Origin: an uncultured Clostridia bacterium
Lineage (GTDB): Bacteria; Bacillota; Clostridia; Lachnospirales; Lachnospiraceae
Direction of reading: 5' to 3'
Assembly: GCA_945622055.1 (NCBI GenBank)
Contig: CALZBV010000146.1
Coordinates: 1 to 6,111 of the forward strand
Length of the DNA stretch: 6,111 nucleotides
This document shows positions 1 through 5,037 of the stretch, piece after piece (within the stretch, counting starts at the first letter, position 1; the number at the start of each line of letters is the position of its first letter). A program made the translations under genes and the position numbers. The notes beneath the pieces were generated by a model. That model saw only the letters and a list, made by a program, of their open reading frames with translations, was not told the origin of the DNA and did no database searches.

Positions 1-751
1 CATTTACATTTTGAGAAACCACCTGTTCAAATTCCAAACGTCCGGAGCCCCCTTCTATCATAAGGTTCCCAAGCTTACATTCCCTAATCTCAAGACTGCC
101 GGAACCGGTATCCATCGATGTATTGAAGGCAACCACATCGTTTAGCTCTGCATGTCCGGAGCCGGTATCCAGATCAAACTCATTACAGGAAATCCTGCTG
201 AGCTCAATCGCACCGGAGCCACCATCTACAAATAACCTGTCACATTCCATATCCTCTGCGGAAAGTTTACCGGAACCACTGTGAAGTTCAATACGCTTTG
301 CCACAAAATCGTCCGGAATCGTAATCGTAACAACTGCATCGGAAAGACTCTCTGAAAAGAACGAGAAGTTGATTCCATGATTATCTCTTCCATCTGTTAA
401 GCTGATTTCACCGTCCCTGCACGAAAGAAGATATGTCTCCGGGACCTCCGATGCAGCTACTGAAAGTACTTCTCCCTTTTTCAAAACAATTCTGGAAGAA
501 CACTTTACATAAATGCTCTCAAGCTTCTGTTCTTCAATCTCTTCTTTGGTCCACTGCTCTGAGAAGCTTGTTCGTTCTGTTGTACTTCCCAGACTGAAGG
601 AAAAGGAATCTCCGCTCAGACGAAATGAGTTGTTGGAAACTACGTTGAGCGTCAAATATGCCGCAGCAATCAAAGAAGAAATAATGGTAAAGCTTAAAAA
701 TATAGCAAATGCCATCGCAAATATCTTAATTATTTTCTGAATTCCACTCAT
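1..751 (-). CDS. DUF4097-type putative adhesin, membrane-anchored, C-terminus beyond the window
   Basis: Partial gene: 250 residues are visible and the frame is still open at base 1. The ATG at 751 overlaps the TGA of the upstream LiaF-like gene (ATGA), so translation is probably coupled. Residues 8-38 form one hydrophobic segment, a signal anchor or signal peptide. After a linker rich in Ser and Glu (about 40-80), the rest looks like short beta strands. From residue 155 the motif Gly-Ser-Gly followed by alternating hydrophobic residues recurs at 159, 178, 197, 216 and 235, exactly every 19 residues, as expected of a beta-solenoid. DUF4097/DUF2807-type putative adhesin domains have this look. 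The family is known from many envelope-stress loci, but its molecular function is poorly defined. The likely location is the outer face of the membrane, which is inference. The family call rests on composition and context, not a profile search. Confidence 0.75.
   Translation of the reverse strand, partial: MSGIQKIIKIFAMAFAIFLSFTIISSLIAAAYLTLNVVSNNSFRLSGDSFSFSLGSTTERTSFSEQWTKEEIEEQKLESIYVKCSSRIVLKKGEVLSVAASEVPETYLLSCRDGEISLTDGRDNHGINFSFFSESLSDAVVTITIPDDFVAKRIELHSGSGKLSAEDMECDRLFVDGGSGAIELSRISCNEFDLDTGSGHAELNDVVAFNTSMDTGSGSLEIRECKLGNLMIEGGSGRLEFEQVVSQNVN
2..289 (-). repeat. Five-fold 57-bp / 19-residue repeat inside the DUF4097-type gene
   Basis: Protein residues 155 to 250 contain five Gly-Ser-Gly turns spaced exactly 19 residues apart. 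Four of them are preceded by Asp-Gly, Asp-Thr or Glu-Gly. The DNA shows the same 57-bp period: on the plus strand a ccggagcc or ccggaacc core recurs. The array may continue beyond base 1. It looks like an old, diverged tandem repeat constrained at the protein level, since the intervening codons differ. Confidence 0.75.
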
Positions 752-1407
752 TTTATCTCAACACCTCCAAACATGCTTAATGCATTTACATAAAGCACCG
801 GCCCGTCATTTCCGTTTCCCCGATTCTGACTCGCACCGCCAAACAATGAGGTCCGATGAAGCTTTACATTCACATTCTCCGGAACAATAATATCTATTCC
901 GCCAAAAATCGCGGAAGCATCAATGACCGCTCCGTCCTTAATCTCTGCCTCGGTCAGACGAATTGCCAGTCCGCCGAATACTGCATCTGCCCTGCACCCT
1001 TCAAACGGCTCTGCACTCTGTACCACAATGGTATTTCCGGCGAATGTTGCAGCATACTCTGTCGGTCCGCTATATTTGCGACCGGAACCGGAAAAGATTG
1101 CTTTTCCCAGAATGGAAAATCCAATCAAAAAAAAGATAACCGGAACAAACAGCTTTTCAAGCAGCTCCACTTCAATATACCCGTTCTGTTGAAGCAAAAC
1201 GGCAACACCAAATAAAAATCCGGCCGTATTAAAAACACCGAAGCCATGCCTGATTATTCCAAGGAAACACGGAACAATCAGAAACAGGCACCACCAACCC
1301 GGAAAATAAAGTGAGAAATCAATGATTCCAAAAACCTTTCCTCCTATCAGAAGACCGATTGCGATTAAAATCAATCCACAGATCATATCAGCTATTTTTT
1401 TTCTCAT
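748..1407 (-). CDS. LiaF-like membrane protein with C-terminal cell-wall-active antibiotic response domain
   Basis: 219 residues from ATG at 1407. The AAAGGGGA at 1415-1422 sits 7 nt before this ATG, whereas the in-frame TTG two codons upstream (1413) would be too close. Four hydrophobic segments at about 8-24, 35-53, 61-73 and 86-103 form an N-terminal membrane module of the DUF5668/LiaF type. The soluble part (about 117-219) contains FGG at 144, 168, 189 and 213, a repeated strand-turn pattern typical of the LiaF C-terminal domain. In Bacillus, LiaF is a negative regulator of the LiaRS envelope-stress two-component system. No histidine kinase or response regulator gene is visible here, so that role is not shown for this copy. 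The gene is first in a two-gene operon with the DUF4097-type gene, with its own promoter at 1444-1472. It could equally be a general LiaF/DUF4097 envelope protein, so no symbol is given. Confidence 0.82.
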   Translation of the reverse strand: MRKKIADMICGLILIAIGLLIGGKVFGIIDFSLYFPGWWCLFLIVPCFLGIIRHGFGVFNTAGFLFGVAVLLQQNGYIEVELLEKLFVPVIFFLIGFSILGKAIFSGSGRKYSGPTEYAATFAGNTIVVQSAEPFEGCRADAVFGGLAIRLTEAEIKDGAVIDASAIFGGIDIIVPENVNVKLHRTSLFGGASQNRGNGNDGPVLYVNALSMFGGVEIK

Positions 1408-1443
1408 AACCAAATCCCCTTTCGCTTCTCTGTTACTGCACTC

Positions 1444-1472
1444 ATTGTAACTGATTTCAGACGTGGAATCAA
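1444..1472 (-). promoter_or_regulatory. Sigma-A promoter of the LiaF-like/DUF4097 operon
   Basis: On the minus strand, TTGATT (1467-1472) is followed after exactly 17 bp by TACAAT (1444-1449). The start codon of the LiaF-like gene lies 36 nt further on. Both hexamers are one base away from consensus. I see no clear LiaR-type operator next to it, though the CAGTTAC/GTAAC bases around the -10 give a weak partial symmetry. Expression may therefore be constitutive or controlled by a factor not recognisable from sequence. Confidence 0.72.
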
Positions 1473-1479
1473 GTTAGAG

Positions 1480-1610
1480 TTCCATGAGTTTTCTAATGGA
1501 ATTTTAAGAATACGGAACAAAGAATATCGCTTTGCGATATTCTGCGCCGCTTTTGCGTCGCATTTTTGCGACATATTCCTTAGCAAAAGCGTGTGCATCC
1601 CCGCGGAGCG
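1480..1610. repeat. Hairpin-rich intergenic element of unknown type
   Basis: Several perfect inverted repeats are packed head to tail. TTCCAT 1480-1485 pairs with 1496-1501. AGAATATCGC 1521-1530 pairs with 1534-1543 (loop TTT). CGCTTTTGC 1548-1556 pairs with 1583-1591 and encloses GTCGCA 1557-1562 paired with 1567-1572 (loop TTTT). A perfect 22-bp-arm palindrome follows directly at 1611-1657. No convincing gene occupies the stretch: a minus-strand frame of 64 codons crosses it but has no RBS and runs through the downstream promoter. The dense symmetry fits a non-autonomous repeat (REP or MITE-like) or a structured RNA. Which of these cannot be decided from one copy. Confidence 0.55.
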
Positions 1611-1657
1611 TTTTTTGTGTAATAGGAAATTCGAGGAATTTCCTATTACACAAAAAA
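1611..1657. repeat. Perfect palindrome with 22-bp arms and 3-nt loop
   Basis: Bases 1611-1632 are the exact reverse complement of 1636-1657, separated by GAG. Each end is a run of six T or six A, so the hairpin resembles a bidirectional terminator with its own U tract. Its right end shares the 1654-1657 A run with the rplT terminator. On the minus strand RNA polymerase would meet the rplT terminator first and then this hairpin. Confidence 0.85.
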
Positions 1658-1683
1658 CCTACTGTGCGAACACAGTAGGTTTT
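1652..1683 (-). terminator. Intrinsic terminator of infC-rpmI-rplT
   Basis: Seventeen bases after the rplT stop, the minus-strand transcript forms a stem CCTACTGTG/CACAGTAGG (1671-1679 with 1658-1666) with a UUCG loop. AAAA/UUUU extends it to 13 bp. Six U (1657 to 1652) follow. This is a textbook Rho-independent terminator. The stem also has T residues on the plus-strand side, so it may work in both directions. Confidence 0.93.
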
Positions 1684-1700
1684 AATCCCTGATCTATGAA

Positions 1701-2057
1701 TTAAGCGAGCTTAGCCTTTGCAACCTCAACTAATGCTGCAAAACCGGCCGGATCATTGATAGCCATCTCAGAGAGCATCTTTCTGTTTACCTCTACCTCA
1801 GCCAGCTTTAAGCCATACATCAACGTGCTGTAAGAAAGACCATTCATTCTTGCAGCTGCATTGATACGTGCAATCCAAAGCTGTCTGAACTGTCTCTTCT
1901 TCTCTTTTCTTCCTGCGAAAGCGGAAGTGAGAGCTCTCATTACGGACTGCTTTGCAACTCTGTACTGCTTACTTCTGGCACCTCTGTAACCCTTAGCCAG
2001 CTTTAATACTCTATTATGCTTCTTCTTTGCGTTTAAACCGCCTTTAACTCTTGCCAT
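1701..2057 (-). CDS. rplT: 50S ribosomal protein L20
   Basis: 118 residues, the normal L20 length. The N-terminus MARVKGGLNAKKKHNRVLKL, the following GYRGARSKQYRVAKQ, and RQLWIARINAAARMNGLSYS near residue 60 are highly conserved L20 signatures. The basic N-terminal half threads into 23S rRNA during early 50S assembly and the globular C-terminal half binds helices 40/41. The ATG at 2057 is preceded by AAAGGAGGG about 9 nt upstream. It is the last gene of infC-rpmI-rplT, 27 bp after rpmI. In Bacillus subtilis L20 is also the autorepressor of this operon, acting on the leader RNA. A leader of the right architecture is present here, so the same feedback is likely, though inferred. Confidence 0.98.
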   Translation of the reverse strand: MARVKGGLNAKKKHNRVLKLAKGYRGARSKQYRVAKQSVMRALTSAFAGRKEKKRQFRQLWIARINAAARMNGLSYSTLMYGLKLAEVEVNRKMLSEMAINDPAGFAALVEVAKAKLA

Positions 2058-2084
2058 TCTTATTTCCCTCCTTTACACCAAATC

Positions 2085-2282
2085 TTAGAGATAAGGTAAA
2101 ATCTTCTTCATATTCTTCTCGTTGGTCTTATCGGTCATAGTAGCTTTTCTTAAATCTCTCTTCGTCTTGGAAGACTTCTTGGTTAAGATATGCTGCTTAC
2201 CGGTCTTCATTCTCTTTAACTTACCGGTTCCGGTCATGGTAAAACGCTTTGCTGCTGCCTTATTTGTCTTTAACTTCGGCAT
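2085..2282 (-). CDS. rpmI: 50S ribosomal protein L35
   Basis: 65 residues, very basic, beginning MPKLKTNKAAAKRFTMTGTGK, which is the conserved L35 start. The family is usually 64-66 residues, so the gene is complete. ATG at 2282 follows a strong AAGGAGG with about 7 nt spacing. L35 is a small late-binding protein of the large ribosomal subunit. It lies between infC (87 bp upstream) and rplT (27 bp downstream) in the standard order. The longer upstream spacer contains small hairpins but has no promoter that I can recognise. Confidence 0.97.
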   Translation of the reverse strand: MPKLKTNKAAAKRFTMTGTGKLKRMKTGKQHILTKKSSKTKRDLRKATMTDKTNEKNMKKILPYL

Positions 2283-2341
2283 GATGTTTCCTCCTTCACT
2301 GTTTCACGGTTTTCACCGCAATTGATAATTATCTGTATGAC

Positions 2342-2365
2342 GCACAATTATGTGCATTCATGCAC
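2342..2365 (-). promoter_or_regulatory. Overlapping small hairpins in the infC-rpmI spacer
   Basis: GCACA (2342-2346) can pair with TGTGC (2351-2355), loop of 4. GTGCA (2352-2356) can instead pair with TGCAC (2361-2365), loop of 4. The two hairpins share bases 2352-2355 and exclude each other. No U tract follows, so this is not a terminator. It could be an mRNA-processing or translational control site, or just spacer structure. Confidence 0.35.
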
Positions 2366-2369
2366 CCTG

Positions 2370-2876
2370 TTAACGCTTTTCGGAAAGAACCATGGTCATG
2401 CTTCTTCCTTCGAGCTTTGCCGGCTTCTCTACGGTTGCAATATCTGAAAGCTTCTCAAAAAAAGTATCCAGAACCTCCTTGCCGGTTGTCATATGTGCCA
2501 TCTCACGTCCACGGAATCTGAGGGCAACCTTAACCTTGTTTCCCTTCTTAACAAACTCACGGGCCTGATTTGCCTTGGTCGTAAGGTCATTCACATCGAT
2601 ATTCGGTGTCAGGTGAATCTCCTTGACTTCCGTCATCTTCTGCTTCTTCTTAGCTTCCTTTTCCCTCTTTACCATCTCATAACGATATTTGCCATAGTCA
2701 ACAATCTTGCATACCGGCGGCTTTGCTGTCGGTGCAATCTTGACCAGATCAAGACCGGCCTCTTTAGCCATCTTAAAAGCATCCTTTGAAGACATGATAC
2801 CGAGCTGTTCTCCGTCTTCTCCGATCACACGGACTTCCTTATCCCTGATTTGCTCATTCAACATTAAATCGCTAAT
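2370..2876 (-). CDS. infC: Translation initiation factor IF-3 (AUU start)
   Basis: 168 residues. The N-terminal domain begins with LNEQIRDKEVRVIGEDGEQLG and a lysine-rich linker (YRYEMVKREKEAKKKQK) leads to the C-terminal domain with EIHLTPNIDVNDLTTKANQA. All are clear IF-3 signatures. IF-3 binds the 30S subunit, prevents premature 50S joining and checks start-codon pairing. The start is AUU at 2876: GGAGGT (2885-2890) sits 8 nt before it, and the encoded N-terminus (M)SDLMLNEQ aligns with Bacillus IF-3. The first in-frame ATG downstream (2864) would leave about 20 nt to the RBS. An upstream in-frame ATG at 3008 lies inside the leader and would run through the terminator stem, so it is not the start. 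AUU starts are typical of infC and allow IF-3 to limit its own translation. Confidence 0.96.
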   Translation of the reverse strand: MSDLMLNEQIRDKEVRVIGEDGEQLGIMSSKDAFKMAKEAGLDLVKIAPTAKPPVCKIVDYGKYRYEMVKREKEAKKKQKMTEVKEIHLTPNIDVNDLTTKANQAREFVKKGNKVKVALRFRGREMAHMTTGKEVLDTFFEKLSDIATVEKPAKLEGRSMTMVLSEKR

Positions 2877-2884
2877 GGTTTTGT

Positions 2885-2890
2885 ACCTCC
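2885..2890 (-). promoter_or_regulatory. Ribosome binding site that fixes the infC AUU start
   Basis: GGAGGT on the minus strand, 8 nt before ATT at 2874-2876. It is the only good Shine-Dalgarno sequence near the conserved IF-3 N-terminus and decides the non-canonical start. Confidence 0.88.
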
Positions 2891-2925
2891 GTAATAGAAT
2901 ATAGTGGCATCTTAAACTTTTCCGC

Positions 2926-2955
2926 AAAAAAAGCGGATAGTCACAGACTATCCGC
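2926..2955 (-). terminator. Leader terminator (attenuator) upstream of infC
   Basis: On the minus strand GCGGATAGTC (2946-2955) pairs perfectly with GACTATCCGC (2933-2942), with a 3-nt loop, and is followed by seven T (2932 to 2926). It lies between promoter and gene, about 50 nt before the infC start codon, so it must be conditional. Pairing of its arms with the flanking copies at 3027-3033 and 2921-2925 offers the off state. Confidence 0.88.
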
Positions 2956-3062
2956 AAAAGAATCCCATTCCGGGAACTGTTCTTATCTAAGACCTTTTTG
3001 CAGTACATGGTACGCGGAAGGTGAGAGCGGATACTCTGCTTTTTTGCCTACACAGCAGTTAT

Positions 3063-3091
3063 ATGATAGCATAGGAATTCATCGTTGTCAA
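3063..3091 (-). promoter_or_regulatory. Strong sigma-A promoter of infC-rpmI-rplT
   Basis: Minus-strand TTGACA (3086-3091), a 17-bp spacer and TATCAT (3063-3068). The -35 is perfect and the -10 differs at one base from TATAAT. Upstream lie two A tracts within a direct repeat (plus strand AACAACTTTTT at 3090-3100 and 3112-3122), which could act as an UP element. Transcription should begin near 3056. The -35 is embedded in a short inverted repeat GTTGT-TG-ACAAC. Confidence 0.88.
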
Positions 3092-3174
3092 CAACTTTTT
3101 CATTTTTTTGAAACAACTTTTTTGAAAGCTTTTCCTGTTGGGGGAGTTATCTGGGCATTTTCCATCTATCGAAC

Positions 3175-3203
3175 AAAAGCAGGGTTTTGGGACCCTGCTT
3201 TTT
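3175..3203 (-). terminator. Terminator downstream of the GH43 gene
   Basis: AAAAGCAGGGT (3175-3185) is the exact reverse complement of ACCCTGCTTTT (3192-3202), with a 6-nt loop. It lies 48 bp after the GH43 stop codon and before the infC promoter. In the minus-strand direction the stem ends in UUUUGUU. The plus strand has a TTTTT tail, so it could terminate in both directions. It separates the glycosidase block from the translation operon. Confidence 0.88.
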
Positions 3204-3250
3204 CGTGGCAAAAGGAATCATACCGGTCAAATGCACGGAAGTTATTCTTG

Positions 3251-4933
3251 TTATGGTTTCACCTGAAGGGTCGTTTCGACATGGCTTATTGCCTGATTCA
3301 GGGACATTTCCTCTGTCATATCAAGAACCGGTTCTCCGTCAATGTCAAAAAACACCTGACGGATTCCACTGCAACGGGGCGCATCTACTCCCGGTCTTGC
3401 ATGATAGGTGTTCCAGATGTCGCCGTTCTCATCCTCTACATAGGCATTGTGCCCTGTTCCATATTCTCCCGGAACACTTCTGGACGTCAGAATCGGATAA
3501 TTTCCCTTTTTCCAATTCTTTGGATTAAGGATATCCCTTCCCCGTTCAACAGACAGCAGACCTACAACATAGGAGGTATCCACCGCCGCTGCCGAATACG
3601 TCACAAACAGCTTACAGTCGCGCTTTAAGGCAAACGGGCCCTCCACCACGAAGGTATGATTATTCTCCCAGCCATACTCCGGCTTCGTGAGTATAACAGG
3701 GTCACTTGCAAGCTTCCAGGGCTCATGCGGATTCAGCTTTGCGATATACAGCCATGCCCCCAGATCTTTTGGCAAAAATTGTCTCTGGGACCAGATGACA
3801 TAATCACTGCCTTCCCAGGAAAAATGTGTCATATCGAGTGTAATCTCTTTGCCGGCTTCACAGATATCACTTCCGTCCGCACGTACAATCCGGCGCGGAG
3901 CCTCCCAGTCCTCCTTCACGATAGGGTTGCCACCGTCTTTTAATATCATCACACGGCTGGCCTCCTCAAAGAAAGGTCCCGGAGTTGCGGCATGCATGAT
4001 ACATAGTCTCCCGCCAATCACATGAAGCTCCGGTGCCCACAAAAGTCCCCCGATTCCTTCATAGGTCGTACTGTCAAGAATCAGGTTTTCCTTTGCATTC
4101 ACCAGCTCCGGAATCGAATCTGCCTCGCGAATGTACATCGTATGCTCATGGTCCGCGTCATAAGTCGCAATAAAGTAATACTTATTGTTCCATTTTCCGA
4201 TACAAGGGTCTGCGTGGTTCCTTGCAACAGGAAAAGCAAAGTTGTCCTGATGCAGTGTTCCTTCTACCCTGTATTCTCCCGGTGTCGAAAAATCTACGCC
4301 GTCCAGATTCCAATCCACTACCGCAGCAGCCTCGGTTCCGTCGGAAAATATCTTGTTTGCCTTCCTCTCACAGAATTCCTCCCTTGTTCCGGCAGGAACC
4401 TTTTCCGGAAATACCGTTTTTACATGATGCGCGGTGATAAATTTATTCCTAAGACGCTTCGCAAGCTCATCCGGAATCTCAATACAGTTGCACAGCTGTG
4501 CACCTTCAGGGAGCCCTCTTAAATCCTTACTCTCCTCTACGATTTTTTGGGAATCCCAAAGCTCTGTCAAAGCCTTATATTCCTCTGTCGGTTCCCTTAA
4601 GCCCTGCTCCGTATAGGTCACAAAATCATTGGTAGTAAAAGACAATACCCTTCCTGTACTTTCTTCATCAGGCTCTCCATCGGCTAAGGTACGAATCGCC
4701 GTAATCTCAAAGCCACCATTCGCGAGAGGTTTTATGTACGGATATTTCATACTCTTTGGATTTAAGGAGCCATCCTCATTCTCCGTTGCCTTTGCAAACA
4801 AAATTCCGCTGTTGTGATTCAGTACAACCGCTGTACCATCCTCTTCCAGCATAAGATGCATACTATAGGCAAGTCTCGGATCATAATATACATTATCAAT
4901 CGGTTCTCTGGTATAACACCATAATTTCTTCAT
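3251..4933 (-). CDS. Glycoside hydrolase family 43-type enzyme, arabinofuranosidase/xylosidase-like, with Ig-like domain
   Basis: 560 residues, ATG at 4933 behind a strong AGGAGG about 5 nt upstream. There are three parts. An N-terminal beta-rich region (about 1-165, with SMHL at 24-27) is of a kind found in some clostridial GH43-like proteins. A bacterial Ig-like domain resembling Big_4 (about 170-228) contains VVDWNLDG and ends STPGEYRVEGTL. The C-terminal five-bladed GH43 propeller spans about 236-545. Candidate catalytic residues are Asp242 in HADPCIG (general base), Asp367 in LDMTH (pKa modulator) and Glu431 in VVEGPF (general acid), together with WAPE at 299-302 and GHN at 494-496. The family retains sugars of alpha-L-arabinofuranoside and beta-xyloside type as substrates, and the exact substrate cannot be read from this sequence. 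No signal peptide or membrane segment is seen, so it probably acts in the cytoplasm on imported oligosaccharides. No transporter or regulator gene is adjacent within the window. Confidence 0.85.
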   Translation of the reverse strand: MKKLWCYTREPIDNVYYDPRLAYSMHLMLEEDGTAVVLNHNSGILFAKATENEDGSLNPKSMKYPYIKPLANGGFEITAIRTLADGEPDEESTGRVLSFTTNDFVTYTEQGLREPTEEYKALTELWDSQKIVEESKDLRGLPEGAQLCNCIEIPDELAKRLRNKFITAHHVKTVFPEKVPAGTREEFCERKANKIFSDGTEAAAVVDWNLDGVDFSTPGEYRVEGTLHQDNFAFPVARNHADPCIGKWNNKYYFIATYDADHEHTMYIREADSIPELVNAKENLILDSTTYEGIGGLLWAPELHVIGGRLCIMHAATPGPFFEEASRVMILKDGGNPIVKEDWEAPRRIVRADGSDICEAGKEITLDMTHFSWEGSDYVIWSQRQFLPKDLGAWLYIAKLNPHEPWKLASDPVILTKPEYGWENNHTFVVEGPFALKRDCKLFVTYSAAAVDTSYVVGLLSVERGRDILNPKNWKKGNYPILTSRSVPGEYGTGHNAYVEDENGDIWNTYHARPGVDAPRCSGIRQVFFDIDGEPVLDMTEEMSLNQAISHVETTLQVKP

Positions 4934-5037
4934 ATTGTCCTCCTAAAAAAACATGTATCTTGTCCGCAACTATTCCGGACGAATGCAAATCTGAGAAAAG
5001 ACAAACTGCACGCTTTGCCAAATTATCCTGTATGTAT
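4934..5037 (-). other. Spacer between NlpC/P60 and GH43 genes
   Basis: 104 bp without a gene. It holds a small inverted repeat GTCCG/CGGAC (4962-4966 with 4976-4980), a run of seven T just before the GH43 RBS, and no -35/-10 pair with good spacing. I cannot say whether GH43 has its own promoter or is read from the upstream gene. The weak hairpin does not carry an immediate U tract and is not called a terminator. Confidence 0.4.

Larger units (their letters stand above)
2877..3056 (-). ncRNA. infC leader RNA, candidate L20-type attenuator
   Basis: About 180 nt of leader separate the predicted transcription start (about 3056) from the infC AUU. Near its 3' end is a perfect terminator hairpin (2933-2955) with seven U. 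Segment TATCCGC at 3027-3033 can pair with the 5' arm GCGGATA, and GCGGA at 2921-2925 can pair with the 3' arm TCCGC. Together these are antiterminator pairings that exclude the terminator. In Bacillus subtilis and relatives, L20 binding to the infC leader favours premature termination. The position and layout here match that system, but I cannot confirm the L20-binding fold, so the ligand is inferred. No T-box motif is visible. Confidence 0.68.

Noticed and set aside
2..289. CRISPR-like array because of regular spacing of ccggagcc cores
   Set aside because: The period is 57 bp, in frame with a protein repeat, the repeated core is short and degenerate, and there are no unrelated spacers between identical repeats.
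513..740. A 75-codon plus-strand frame in the DUF4097 region
   Set aside because: It is antisense to the N-terminal part of the DUF4097-type gene, which has a coupled start and a continuous frame. No plus-strand promoter or RBS is visible.
1404..1598. A 64-codon minus-strand reading frame upstream of the LiaF-like gene
   Set aside because: It runs through the hairpin cluster and the sigma-A promoter, has no RBS, overlaps the next start and resembles no family I recognise. It is most likely a by-product of the repeat element.
2877..3056. T-box or amino-acid riboswitch in the infC leader
   Set aside because: No T-box consensus (AGGGTGGNACCGCG) or other known riboswitch core is visible. The L20-type attenuator explanation fits the gene content better.
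3044..3628. A 194-codon plus-strand frame
   Set aside because: It starts inside the infC promoter-leader region and then runs antisense to the GH43 gene, which has clear family motifs. No RBS or protein signature supports it.
4962..4980. Possible terminator after the NlpC/P60 gene
   Set aside because: Only 5 bp of stem with a 9-nt loop, and the T run begins about 10 nt later, too far for a standard intrinsic terminator.
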